From contig OX123196.2 in NCBI GenBank assembly GCA_944739405.2, forward strand, positions 52,180,196-52,244,195: 64,000 nt of DNA. The letters are read 5' to 3'. The notes under the pieces are model-generated. The model worked only from the letters and a program-made list of their open reading frames with translations, was not told the origin of the DNA and ran no database searches. Position 1 is the stretch's first letter, and every line of letters begins with the position of its first letter. The DNA comes from Euclidia mi (lineage: Eukaryota; Arthropoda; Insecta; Lepidoptera; Erebidae). Below are positions 23,301-34,730 of this stretch, piece after piece. A program made the translations under genes and the position numbers.

Positions 23301-24040
23301 CAAGAAATAAAGTGAAGAAAATATATTCATTTGAAGTCAAAGTTAGAGATACGTTTTTTTGTCACAGTTTTTTAAGTTAGTAACATTTAGCACCTCATAC
23401 CTAAAATGTCCCACAATCCAAGCTAGCAAGTATGCATACACTCATAGCAGATACTAACACTAAGTACATTATGCTATACATTTAGTTTCTGAGATAATAA
23501 GTAAGGTCTGGCGGGCCTGGGATTTTGGACTATTTTGTTATATTACAGTAAAACAAAGCGAAAGAACAACCCAAAACGGTATGATATCGAAACAAAAAGT
23601 TCAATAAATAAACCAAAACTTATTTGCAGCGCAGCCGGCTAGCGGCACGCCTTGTTAAAACAAACTAGACTAAGATATCACCGTGGATTAGCTTTTCTTT
23701 ACATTTTCTGTAAGATTTTTCCAGAATACTTTAACAATAATAAAACAATTCACGGATGCATTAAACATCCATTCTTTTGAAGTGGTATTTTTGCGGGAAC
23801 GTTGCCAAAAATCAGTTTACACTCATAAAAATGGCGTAATGTGAGCTTGCATGTCAAACAACGTTTATTTCGGATAGTTTAAAAGAATTTGCAACAAGAG
23901 GTGAGAGATATTTGTCTGTGTCTGATATTCTGACAAATACCTCTTGCCTAGATAAGAGACAAGTTTGAAAGACATCGTTATTTGCGGTCAGCTGAAATCA
24001 AGGTGAAACTAATGATGGAAATCGTTTACGTGTTAAGCTC
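20363..24040. other. Mostly unique sequence, no gene recognised
   Basis: A+T-rich DNA without identifiable exons. A decayed SINE scrap (cctgccaaacttcgtgctgg) is near 21208-21240. A small direct repeat (cattatacaaggtta, twice) lies at about 21930-21966. An interrupted inverted repeat (caagaggt...atttgtc / gacaaatacctcttg) is near 23892-23946. The frame 21864-22103 overlaps the small direct repeat and shows no motif. Confidence 0.45.
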
Positions 24041-24523
24041 TTATTCAATATAATAATTAAGTTCGTTCAGTATAAGCTCTGCGGAACTCCTCATTTCTTC
24101 TTCGATCTCGCAGGCAATCTTGAGAATTCTCCTCTCCGTTGTTACCCTTTGATTGACTTTGAGCCTTCTCATAAGGCCTATAGTGAGCGACCATGACAAA
24201 AATTGCATTAGGTACAGTACACAAATTGTAAGTAAAAATATTGGACATTATAAATTTCATAAAATATATTGTAACACTGTGAACAAAAGAAACAAATCCA
24301 TCGCTGACAAGACCGGTGCAATTTTCCAGAAACTTTTAATTTCATAATAATATTCCACGAAGACTGTCGCGGTTACAGTAGTGATGGGCGCTGTCCGGTA
24401 TTCGCGAGAAATTACCAATTCATCAGCTATAGATTTCTTGGAATTAATAATGCCACCTTTTCGTGGTATTTGCTTTGTTTTAAAAAGCCATGATAAATAA
24501 CCAAAGAGCTGTGTTGGACTCAA
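24041..24523 (-). other. Possible degenerate membrane-protein exon
   Basis: One minus-strand frame stays open from 24523 to a TAA at 24043-24041 apart from two close stops (24259-24257 and 24250-24248). It encodes a hydrophobic stretch (IAPVLSAMDLFLLFTVLQYI), a second hydrophobic stretch (IFLLTICVLYLMQFLSWSLT) and a charged amphipathic end (RRILKIACEIEEEMRSSAEL). This could be a decayed insect chemoreceptor-type exon, but long chance frames are common in A+T-rich DNA. I cannot name a family. Confidence 0.18.
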
Positions 24524-24898
24524 AGTTTAAAATTGAATTGCTTCAATATTTGATGTCGAGACAGTTACAAAATAATTAAAACATTAACTGTCGTGTTCAC
24601 ACAATGTATAATCTCAAATAATTCGATAAATATTTCTTCTCGTCACTCGGATTACACCAAGCCGGAAATTATCTTTTCGAGCAAATGTTTTCTTATTAGA
24701 TTTTATCGATGTGGCTCCATACAAAACAGTGTAAAGAGGATTATTTTCCAATTGTTCTCAACCTATTTGACTGAATCTTTGTCCCGCGTTATTTCATTAC
24801 AGTCGACAGCACTATAGTTGTATTCGGGCGGGTTTGAAACTTGTGTCATCTGCGAACTTGTTAAGTATAAGACGAAGTGTTTTCCTTGACAAGTATAA

Positions 24899-25600
24899 TA
24901 TAATAATAATAATATTCCACTACATTTACACAACACCATCTAGTCCCAAACTAAGCAGAAGCTTGTACTATGGGTGTTAGATAATGGATAAACATACACA
25001 TATACTTTTTTTGTAAATACATACATATTATACATAGAAACACCCAGACCAAGACAAACATCCATGTTAATTCACACAAATGTTTGACTTGAGCGGGAAT
25101 CGAACCCGCGACCTTCGGCGTAGCAGTCGCTTAAGCCATGTATTCACTAGGGGACGAAGTCGCTCGACTTATCGCGAACAGTCGCAAGACATTTACGTGC
25201 GACTGTCTCGCGACAATGTCGACCGACATTTCGCTCGTCCACATACCGGCATTGTGATCAAGATGTCGCCTAAGTGTTAACACAGTTTCTTTGGTAGTGT
25301 GGACCAACGAAGTGTGCTATAATCGCGGGTAGCCTCGGAACAAATAGCAACACACGTCCTCACAAGTCAAATGCCGTCGGAAACTGTCGAGGGACACGAA
25401 GTCGCGCAAGGTCGACGCTATCGGAGCGTCGACAAGCGACTTGTTCCCCGACACGTAGATGTCGCCTGCGATGTCGGGCGATGTCCCCCGCGACGTCGCT
25501 CAACACGTAGAATTCGTGTCGGGCGACATGGTCGCGGGACAAATGTCCCCTAATGAATACGAGGCTTTACACTCCCGCGGCGCCAACCGGTCGTGTGTAT
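24899..25600 (-). mobile_element. tRNA-derived SINE split by a MITE
   Basis: The minus-strand SINE has its 3' ATTATTATTATT tail at 24899 and a body with gtacaagcttctgcttagtt. Its B-box region GGTCGCGGGTTCGATTCCCG lies near 25088-25112. The tRNA-like head is interrupted at 25133 by the Harbinger MITE and resumes at 25567 with ttacactcccgcgg. The uninterrupted order is seen in the copy at 56840. A 5'-truncated copy lies at 63829-63959. Confidence 0.78.
25134..25566. mobile_element. PIF/Harbinger-type MITE, TSD TTA
   Basis: The 22-bp terminal inverted repeats begin agccatgtattcactagggg at 25134-25155 and agcctcgtattcattagggg on the other strand from 25566. They match at 19 of 22 positions and are flanked by TTA at 25131-25133 and 25567-25569. 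The core is strikingly G+C-rich with many gtcg/cgac motifs. The frames inside (for example 25371-25553) are internal MITE sequence. The insertion point inside a tRNA-type SINE head fixes both borders. Confidence 0.88.
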
Positions 25601-25705
25601 GAAACAACCCTGTACTGCAAACTTGTATAAATTGAATAACTGTTCACCAAGATGTTTGTATTAAGTACATGTATGTAATCTAATATGTCAGGCTGAAAGT
25701 TGTTC

Positions 25706-25886
25706 AGATTGGAGACATCCTAAAAAAAGGACAGGTTAAAAGTACCCTTAACCGAAGAGCATGCATGAGAAATTTGATGTGAGTGAATGAAGCAAGAGAG
25801 ATATGTCAGGATCGTTGCAAATGGGGTTCCGTAGTCTCTGCCTACCCCTCCGGGAAACAGGCGTGAGTCTATGTATGTATGTATGT
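25706..25886 (+). mobile_element. LINE 3' end with ATGT tail and 9-bp TSD
   Basis: A direct repeat aagttgttc flanks it at 25697-25705 and 25887-25895. The plus frame reads GDILKKGQVKSTLNRRACMR, then (after one stop) VNEAREICQDRCKWGSVVSA and YPSGKQA with a stop. This is the C-terminus of a widespread lepidopteran LINE. The 3' UTR gtgagtctatgtatgtatgt is the same tail as in the SINEs at 58400 and 63174, so this family is the likely mobiliser of those SINEs. Confidence 0.8.
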
Positions 25887-25895
25887 AAGTTGTTC

Positions 25896-28379
25896 TATGT
25901 TCGATAAGTTTATTGTGTGTCATAACTAGAACGATTCTACTTTTCACCACCTTGAGTAGTAGACGTATGCAAAAACATAGATTTTTTCATCAAGTTTAAG
26001 TCTAACAGTGGCAACACTTGTTACGTAATGCTATCGAAAAACATCGAACTTGGAGGAATGAATAAGTAATAATTCGAAAGATCCCTAGGTGTCATCCCTA
26101 GAGAAGCTCATGAACAAGCACGAAAATCTTTTTAAACTAAATTACGTAATCTAATATAACTAAAGCCTGGGCTTTCATAAATGTTAATTCCAAAGAGTCT
26201 GTAAAATCGATATGTCGCTTTATTTTTAAAAGTGTAGGAGAACAAGTAAGAGTTGTATAGTACGGAATAATAATATGTATAGGTATTAAGCCGTGATTAC
26301 TGCAAGTTTAACCAGCTACGTTAATATTGTACCTTCGCTGAAAGAATTTGAACCACGCACTGGGAAAACTAGGTACTAACCATGGCAATGACGATTACAA
26401 ATATCCTTTTTGACAACGGTCAAAAGGTGTAGGGACTGCTTTTGAAACATGTAAATGCTACACTGTTCGTTATTATAAACCACACAATATGCAGAGATTG
26501 GCGATGGCGCTCAGGAAAATACGCAAATATTCGGTAAATTAGACACAGGAAAATGTCTCTTAAGTCTGTTAGAACTTTAAAGCACAGTAATATTAAGTTT
26601 CGACTTAAATATGAGTTGAATACTTTGTTTAATTGGACTGTTTCACAAGAATATCGCTAATTAGTTCGCAACTAGAACTTACACTTCGACGAACTACGAA
26701 CACTCAGTGGACCTTGATATTCATTGTATTGAGATAATTATTACGTTAGAGAGAAAATTGCATGTATCAAATTCCTTAAATGGTTTAAAGTATTTTATAA
26801 ATTCAAATGTTTGATATAATCTCTTTGCTTTGCTCTATAGCTCTACTGTATAGTTATAATATATTACTATTTACTCCTTGCTATTACTATTTGCTCAATA
26901 AAAAGTATTCCATGCTCCGTTTGTAGCAATTTCAATATCTTTCAATAAAATCAAAGTTCAAGTTTGCTAGACTGATTTCGATGTTAAATATTGACTGTTG
27001 TGAGAGGCCATAGTAAGTAGTGCGGACGTTGCCTTTTAGTAAAAAAGATAAATGTTTTTGTGCATGTTTTAAAACCTAATATGCCGCAGGTAAAGTATGA
27101 GTAGTCAAAACAAAACAAAAATAATGAGTCTCTCGAAATAGCGGTGTATGTACAAGAAGTCTATAAACAAAATACCAATTCTCTAGTCTGTCGCCTTTTC
27201 CTTTGTCAAATTTCCGCCGGATCTTTTCCTTTGTCAAGTCTCTTTGCACAAATATTTCGATACGTTATTTCCAATACTTCTAAAGTGGCAGAAAAGCAAA
27301 TCAGTTAAGTTTTCGTTCAGGGAGATAGGTCTTACGTCAAATATTAATAAAAAAGACGGATCTGACCCTGTCCTTGTATTAAAGGAGGATCTTGTTTGAA
27401 TACCAAATACGTTCGATATTCGGCGAAAAATTCCACCTAATATTTTTTCCTTGCTGTGTTAATTTTATTTGTTTGAAATACGACGGTGAGCGTGAATACT
27501 TTTATTATGTCGGGCTTTTCTCATTCTCATAAATTAATTATTTTCCTGACGTCTATTGAATTATGTCATTCAGAAAAGGAGAATTCGATCTCACTGCAAA
27601 TTACTTGTACAGTTTTTTTGTACGTTATTTTGTATAATATTTTGTGTCTAGATGCTTTTATTCAAATACTTTCTTATATGCATAGTTATATTCACGATTG
27701 GGAGCGAATTTTATTTAAAATATGTCTTGTAATGCCGTCGCAATATCCTACCGAAGGCCTTCCTTCCAGTGATGTGATAATGACGCGCGACGTGTAAAGG
27801 AATCGAAATCAAGAAGCAAAGAGAAAACACTGATCCATTAATTACTATTCGCCATTTTACTTCGCTGACTGTCTGACTCCTTTGACATATTTTTTTCGCA
27901 AGTATTATTCTAAAAGAGGGAGATACTTTATTCTTCCATCCTAAAAATATTCACGCCGAGAATTCATATAATGCAATAATAATTTGACTGTAACTATGAA
28001 ATAAAATGAGCACATCAATTTAAAGTAATCCTACAGGGTTGCTCGAGAGTAAACGACGAAAATACCGAAACAGTAATACGTTATGTGAGTTTCTTCAAAT
28101 TACTTGTGACGAACTAAAAACACGAATAAAATGTTTGTTAGCCATGTTCATAAGGAGGATATTGCTCCAAGAAACAAATAAAGAGAATTTTCTTTCTCTT
28201 TGTAATATCAATTGGCTTAGGATATTTTATATTACTTTGGCTATCAGACGCATTTCATTTAATATGGTAGAAGGTTTTGCTTGTTGGGTACAGGAAGTCC
28301 AATCACGCATATTATTCACCTTCCACCTCATTATCTTTCGAATAGTTGGCTAGGCACTAAATTGTGTTTTGTACAAAAA
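25896..28379. other. Unique A+T-rich sequence, no gene recognised
   Basis: I see no exon, SINE box or terminal repeat. A short direct repeat of cttttcctttgtcaa lies at about 27190-27237. Frames such as 27486-27797 and 28039-28353 have A+T-rich composition and no motif. Confidence 0.45.
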
Positions 28380-28567
28380 TTGGTCGAGTTCAACGCCAAC
28401 GACATCCTGAAAACTCGTAATGCTGAACATAAATGTAGTAGAGCCACTACCTTTATGTTCAGACGCAGTTGTGACTCCTCGGGAATTGCTTATGTCCATG
28501 GGTGTCGGTAATTGCTAACTTTCAGGCGATCCGTCTGCTCGTTTGCCGCTGATGACATAAAAAAAAT
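28380..28567 (+). mobile_element. LINE 3' end fragment (3' UTR plus C-terminus)
   Basis: A short frame ends near FMFRRSCDSSGIAYVHGCR. It is followed by a 3' UTR with ccatgggtgtcggtaattgc, tcaggcgatccgtctgctcg and tttgccgctgatgacataaaaaaaa, a common lepidopteran LINE end. It is strongly 5'-truncated. Confidence 0.6.
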
Positions 28568-28675
28568 CTTAGTGCAGAGATCTTTCGCACTGGAGCAGTT
28601 ATGTCTATTATACAAGACTCAGGATCAGTTCTGCGTGGAATACTGCTTTCACTTCTAGTATGGCTTCGCTTAGTA

Positions 28676-28965
28676 CTTATTAGAAGTCATTGATAATTTG
28701 CAGCGTGCAGCGGTGTGCTGCCGGTATCATTTGGCTCTCTGGGCTACTAAGGCCTTTGAATCCCTGCAACCACTCAGAGACGTTGCTTCCAAGGCCGTTT
28801 CTAGCACGGTGAGTGTACCAAAGAACTCTTTCAATTGTATCCACCCTCTCCTTTGCTACCCAGAAAAACACTATCCGATACGGTAGAACAGATCTTATCT
28901 CTGTCGTTATATTAGGATGTGGAACTTAATACCACCAGTGGAAGATTTACTCTAGGAGATCAAGG
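28676..28965 (+). pseudogene. Degenerate LINE C-terminal region
   Basis: The frame near 28698-28886 reads VQRAAVCCRYHLALWATKAF and LQPLRDVASKAV. In a second frame it continues with RMWNLIPPVEDLL. This is the order of the reverse-transcriptase C-terminal domain in lepidopteran Jockey/CR1-type LINEs (IQRRA...LRRDVASL...WNSLP). Frameshifts and missing blocks make it non-functional. Confidence 0.55.
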
Positions 28966-31293
28966 TGAGGGTATAGTGGTGTAATATATTGTTATGGTAT
29001 TGAAATGATTCACGAAGGGAATCCATGACTGTTTAAAATCAGGCGGCATGGTTTCGATTCTATGGTCAATAATAAAAATAAAATAAGCACAAGAGTGTGA
29101 AAACGAGCTACTTCTTGAGAAAACAGCGTAAACACATATAACAACGCAAATACAGTGTATTTGTTTCATACTTTTAATGAAAGGGTAGCTCTCATACTAT
29201 ATTCATAGCAAATAAAATCCGTATTCTGGCCGAGCACCCTTGAGGCACATAAATGCATTTGAAATTACTTTCATTCGACCTCGGATTTTAATGAATCCGC
29301 TAAATGACGTCGTAAACCGATATTCCGCCTCTTGCACGCACAATTTCAGATGTAATCTGCCCGGATAATACGGAAGAACCGGCATTAGCCGGATAATTAA
29401 CTACTTCCGTTTTATAATTGCGGTGGCTTTTAGCGAACGATTTGTACAGACTAATTATATTTTCACAGTAATGGCTGGGCGGTACTTACCCCTTTATGGA
29501 TTAGGGTTAGGCTATGGCTATTATAAATGCGAGTCGAGACTTTACACCTGATCGATCCATCCGCATATTTTTGCAGAATTACTGTATTCCCGATGTGAGA
29601 CCCTTAGTTACAGTGTGTCTCTGGTACTTACGTTTCTTTTAGTGTAGAACACACTTACTCACTCATTTATAAACATTGGGTCATATCTGTAGTTCTAGAG
29701 TAGATGATCAATTCTCTTTCTTCCCAGCTATAAATCCCACATGGTGGTGGGGTCAGCTTTCTTCACGTTAAGCGAATCGCGATGGTATTGTTGAAAATTT
29801 TAAATGTTCTAAGTTAGAAGTACTAGAGTAGATGGCCAATTAAGGATGGTATTAAAATGTTCTTATTTAATTGGGTTTTAAACAAGGTATCTCACTACTT
29901 TGAAGTTTTTGTTGTCTGTATTCTATTATGATCATTAAACTAATCACATTGAATTTTGAAATTTGTAATTGCAAAATTATAACCATCATTCTAACTCATT
30001 CGGTAATAGACCTAAAGGTTTTTATAAAAGTATTATTAAACCGTTGGCAAAAAGTATACAATAACGGCCTATCGACATGGTGGTTGCATATTTTAATCCC
30101 AAATCTTTATCCAAGTACAACTTTTTATGAAACGTTACGAACAAGTCGGTACGATAGATTAGCTATAAAAGTCTTAATAAAAAGTTCACGAGCCTTTTAT
30201 GTACAAGCTATCAAGTATGAAATACTTTATAGGCGTGGTGAATGGAGAGGCTTCATTGAAAAGCATCTCGCAATGAACTGCTTTACGGTATTTTTATAAA
30301 GAAACCGTCGACGCTTCGGGCAAAAACTTGCTGCTCCGTGTCTGGTTAGTTAACTGATTGGATGTTTGAGAAAATGCGGTGTAGCTACACTTCTGTTTAT
30401 GGCCATGTAGTTATGAAGTAGATATGTAAGACCGTTTGATTAGTGTTGTAACAGCTTATTGTAAATTTTATTATCCACTTTTAAAGACAACTTAAAAACA
30501 TTCAAAATACGCACACAAAGTCCACCTGACTCCGGTCTCAATTTTTGGGTGTTCCGTGAGGATGAACCTGGTCACATATGATGCACTGGCAGTGGAGAGA
30601 TGAGCACTTAAACTATAGTGATTTTAGTGTGTTCAATAAACCATACACTAACAAATAACACCAGTACACTTATTATCAGAATAAGATATTTTAGTGCTTT
30701 TGACGTAAATGTTTTTCATGTAGAGGAGTTCAAACGTGCGAATGTACTCCACGCAGTTTTGTTATTCTACTAAAATGAGATTAGTATGTTTAGAATTGAC
30801 GAAAGCTATTGAACAGGAAAGTTCAAGTTTTAGACTTGGTAAACATACTTTATGCTTGTTTAATTACCTGCAATATTAGTATAATACACGCAATGTTCCT
30901 ACGATAGATTGTTTTAAAAAAAAAATTCTTATTTCCGTAATCAAGGAATATAAAAATATCATATGCTACGCCAAAAGAATTCTATCCTGTAAGTTATTTG
31001 AAGAACCGACTAACGGCCATTTTCAATATTCGATCCATGCATGGATTTTGTGATTCGAGATTCGTGTTTGACATATTTTGTATGGAGCTTATGTCAAAAA
31101 CGAATCTAAAATCTACAGATCTATCTATAGTTCGAATATTGAATTCCGTAGTAAATTGACCTCTTGTATGAAAATATTAATTTATATTTGCATCAGAATT
31201 TGCTAAACAAATATTATTTGGTTCTTATGAGATGAATGACCACTGTGACCACGAGATCGTCACATTTACTTTTGTCCTTGAAGGGTTTTGATG
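28966..31293. other. Unique A+T-rich sequence, no gene recognised
   Basis: The frame 29928-30299 is 123 codons long but has a low-complexity, A+T-driven composition. It has no recognised motif and no splice context. Other frames are shorter. No repeat ends were recognised. Confidence 0.45.
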
Positions 31294-31307
31294 TAAAAGC
31301 TTTGTTA

Positions 31308-31377
31308 AAAGCCGTGGATTTGAACCCAAGACCCTCTGCGTAGCAGTCCGTCGGTCTCTCCACTAGGCCATCACTGC
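31308..31377 (-). mobile_element. 70-bp SINE head only, with 14-bp TSD
   Basis: A direct repeat taaaagctttgtta flanks it at 31294-31307 and 31378-31391. Read on the minus strand the insert is agcagtgatggcctagtgga, gagaccgacggactgctacg, then the B-box segment GGGTTCAAATCC and acggc. This is just the tRNA-like head of the SINE seen complete at 32605. Body and GATGAT tail are absent although the target duplication is clean. Confidence 0.85.
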
Positions 31378-31391
31378 TAAAAGCTTTGTTA

Positions 31392-32604
31392 GAAAAAATA
31401 TTTCCGCTCCAAAATTACTCAGCACAAAAGCCATATTTCAAATGAAAATTGATTAACTCACCCCTAGTAATCGACAAACTCCTGATAATAGCAACCTCCT
31501 TGCGTAGTTCGATGTTGCCTACTCACTGCAGGAAATTACGTCATAAAAGCGATAAACCGGCAGCCGGCACTTACAGTTTGGGGTTTAATTTTCCTGTATA
31601 CAAAATATGCTATACCTTGTGTAGGGTGACCTCTTAGTCGGACTCTTGTCGAAGCTATTAAATTAATTATTATAAGAGGATTAATAACACTGTCATTCAA
31701 TGTCTTGATGTTCATAATAAAATAATCCTTATGATAATCGTGAATCATGAATACACATTATTTAAATAAGGTCATGGTTTAGCAATGTACAACTATTTAC
31801 TTTAGCTTATTAGGCTCTCAAATGACTAATAGTCTAATAGTCACAGAGTAATGATACTATTGGTATCAGTAACATAATAATGTCCAATGTAATTTTCAAT
31901 TTTCAGTTACCCTAGTTGTAAAGCTATTAATAAGATGCTTTTTGACGTTAAGCACAACTCTAACAAAGCATTTGCATATAAAACGTTTTAGTGTACCAAC
32001 ATATATTTTACTTGTTACGACAAATGTATTACTTATTAGCGTATTTTTACGAGTTTTACCGTCCATTTCTATATTTATACAGAAAATATCCCTATTATTT
32101 GTGTGTATATAAATGCTAGTGTGCATGTTTACTAATAATGAACGACTGCCAAATATTATGTCTGTCAGCCTTTAATGTGTTAACGGTAATTGAACATCTT
32201 TAAAAACTATATCAGTTTTGAAATTCAGTTATGCTTCTTAATACTGTCTTACTGCTCGCTGTGAATAAAGACATATTTATTTCTGCATTTTGGTTGTTTA
32301 CAACACTTATTCAAGTCAAAACTCTATACCAATAAACGAGCAACGAGTACTCTACTCAGTCGATAGGTTTTCTCATTAGTGCTATGTATAGAAAAAGTGA
32401 GCGAGCGGCGAGGAGCTAGTGTGCAGTTCTGGTAGTTTTCACTGGGCTATCAGCGATTACACAATTTGCTGTTCGATTAGAACCGTTCAGCACTGCGTGT
32501 GCTGCTAATGTGTTCCAACCAAGTGCTGAGTGAGTATCGTTGATGGGTTTCTAAAATAGAACCTACATCGTAACAATTAGACCAACTGGTTAGTCAGAAA
32601 ACAC
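31392..32604. other. Unique A+T-rich sequence, no gene recognised
   Basis: No exon, transposon end or structured repeat was recognised. The short frames are uninformative. Confidence 0.45.
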
Positions 32605-32897
32605 CCAGCTGCTTCTTCATCATCGGCACTATATATAAACTGTCCAACTGCTGGGCACGGGCCTCTTCTCTCTATGAGCAGGGTAAGGCCATAGTAACCA
32701 CGCTTGCCAAGTGCGGGTTGGCAGACTTCACATGTCTTTCGAACTCTCAGACATGCAGGTTTCCTCACATTTAGCAAGCGATAATTAACAATTTAATACG
32801 CACACAACTCCGAAAAGTCATTGGTGCGTGCCGTGGATTTGACCCCAAGACCCTCTGCGTAGCAGTCCGTCGGTCTCTCCACTAGGCCATCACTGCT
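32605..32897 (-). mobile_element. Complete tRNA-derived SINE with RTE-like tail
   Basis: The plus strand starts cttcttcatcatcgg (reversed GATGATGAAG tail) and continues aactgctgggcacgggcct and ccacgcttgccaagtgcggg. It ends with tttgaccccaagaccctctg (B-box side) and ctccactaggccatcactgc (A-box side). The 'cagcagttgg' segment near the tail resembles the RTE 3' end. No clear target duplication was found. Confidence 0.8.
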
Positions 32898-33190
32898 AAT
32901 TAGAAACAATCAAAAGCATTTTCACGTTCGTTCTAAGGAAAGTCTATCAGTTATTCTACCCAAAGCTGTCAGGTTCCCAAACTGATCTAAGTTAACTCGC
33001 CTTTACGGGCTCGATATATTCTTTACCAACCTCTTTCAATTGGGTATAACTAGTCCCAATCTAAGTCAGCCGTTGATTAGTCTTATTGAGTACTCGGCAT
33101 TTATTTTACTTGTGCATTTTGATATAGTTAGCTCTTTTTTGTAAAGCAATTGTCTTTAAATTTCAAAGTAATATTCGTGTCATAATTAAA
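32898..33190. other. Unassigned sequence
   Basis: A short stretch between a SINE and the outer inverted-repeat element. No feature was recognised. Confidence 0.4.
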
Positions 33191-33441
33191 GTAGGGTAAA
33201 CCGAGGCGTGTCGGATCAGGGGGTGAATCGGATCAAAATAAGAAATTTGTGAATATTTTTAATACAGCGTTGTCAAGGAATGCCAGCTTCTGACGTCTCA
33301 CAAGCCACTTCCACCCCGCAACTCCTGCCATCGGTGGCGTTTCGATCCGACCAGTACATGAGCGTCAGCGTCACTCGCCAGAGAGTAACTTTTTGCGTGC
33401 GTTACAATTCATCTAAAGTACATGCTTATTTTTTGGTTTTA

Positions 33442-34730
33442 CGAGGGTCAAACTGAAAGTTCTTAGAAAATCAAAAACTGATTACATTAGCCAGTTATTA
33501 GTTTTATTATATCTTTTCAAAATATTGTCCATTGACGTCAATACACCGCTGCATGCGATGGAACCACTGGGAAAAGCACTTTGCCCACTCGTCCTTAGGG
33601 GTCTCTTCAATGGCATCGCGATACGCAGCCACCGCTTCTTCAGCATTCATAAACCGCTTTCCTTTAAGTTTTTCTTTAATTTTTGGAAATAAATAAAAAT
33701 CACAAGGCGCGAGGTCGGGGCTATACGGCGGGTGACCCAGTAATTCAACGTTTGATGTCGCCAAATAGTCGATCGTTCGCTTGGCGGTGTGCGACGAGGC
33801 GTTGTCGTGGTGAAGGAGGATCCTACTGCGAGGTCGTTTCTCTCGAACTTTTTCCAAGACAAGTGGCAAACAATTGGTAGTGTACCATTCTGCAGAAACT
33901 GTTTTTTGATCCTCTAACACAATTGTTGCGAAATGACCCTTCCAAAGAACGAGGCCACCATTTTTTTGCCCGCACATCGATCTCTCTTCACTTTAGTTGG
34001 CAACTCCTCGAAAGGAAACACCCACTGAGCAGATTGTCTTTTGGTTTCAGGATCATAACAGTAAATCCAGCTTTCGTCACCTGTTAGTATGTCGAACACA
34101 GCATTTGAGTCACCTCCGTTAAATCTTTCAATCATTTTACGGCACCAATCCACACGATGGAGTTTTTGAGCCTTAGTCAAATTATGAGGTATCCACCGGG
34201 CGCAAAGCTTCCTGACCGCTAAATGTTCGTGGAGGATTTTGTGCACTTGACTCATACCGATGCCTAAGCTTGTCCGAATCTGCTGATAGGTCACTCTTTT
34301 GTCAGTCTCTATCATACGCCGCACAACACAGATGTTATTTTCAGTCGTCGCCGTAGAAGGCCGTCCCTCACGTACATCATCAGTGAGATTAGTGCGACCA
34401 CGTTTAAACTCATTAAACCAGTTGTAAACAGTCGCACGAGGTGGGGCTTCATCGTGAAAGGCCAATCGTAGTCTATCATAACTTTCTTGTTGACTTAAAT
34501 GACATCGAAAGTCATAAAAAATCATTGCACGAAAATTTTCTCGTGTTAAATTAATGTTGACGTGACACAGACAATTTTCAATATGCCGCCAAATCGTAAA
34601 ACAAATGACAAATGAATGAAATATATACTCAGTAATATTGGCAAAGAGTTCTATTTTCAAATTTTAGAATATTTTTTTTATTATATTGTTTATAAGTGGC
34701 CAGTTCTAAGAACTTTCAGTTTGACCCTCG
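33442..34730 (-). mobile_element. Full-length mariner, TA target duplication
   Basis: Terminal inverted repeats of 27 bp (beginning cgagggtcaaactgaaagtt) at 33442-33468 and 34704-34730 are perfect. TA duplications lie at 33440-33441 and 34731-34732. The length, 1289 bp, is typical for mariner. It carries one transposase gene on the minus strand, broken by a frameshift. Perfect ends and a single lesion indicate a young insertion into the older element around it. Confidence 0.95.
33507..34660 (-). pseudogene. Mariner transposase, one frameshift
   Basis: The first frame (34660-33914) holds the helix-turn-helix region (YDRLRLAFHDEAPPRATVYN, GRPSTATT), the WIPHNLTKAQ motif and the first catalytic aspartate in TGDESW. 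The second frame (33977-33507) holds the second aspartate in HHDNASSHT and the third in YSPDLAPCDF. The spacing of the last two is 34 residues, the mariner D,D34D signature. All three aspartates are intact. The frame changes once, after VASFFG, around 33930-33945. The N-terminal Met is uncertain; homologous proteins usually start near ENFRAMIF. Confidence 0.93.

Noticed and set aside
25080..25140. tRNA gene
   Set aside because: The B box and head belong to a SINE with a long body and ATTATT tail; no tRNA cloverleaf can be completed, and the head is interrupted. The same applies to the other B boxes in the window.
25360..25553. Two overlapping 60-codon frames on opposite strands
   Set aside because: Internal sequence of the MITE at 25134-25566 with its gtcg/cgac repeats.
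29928..30299. 123-codon plus-strand frame as a host gene
   Set aside because: No motif, no splice sites, and residues dominated by A+T-rich codons. Frames of this size are expected by chance in 64 kb.
32574..32910. Target duplication around the SINE at 32605
   Set aside because: Short matches such as aattaga occur near both ends but not at the element borders.
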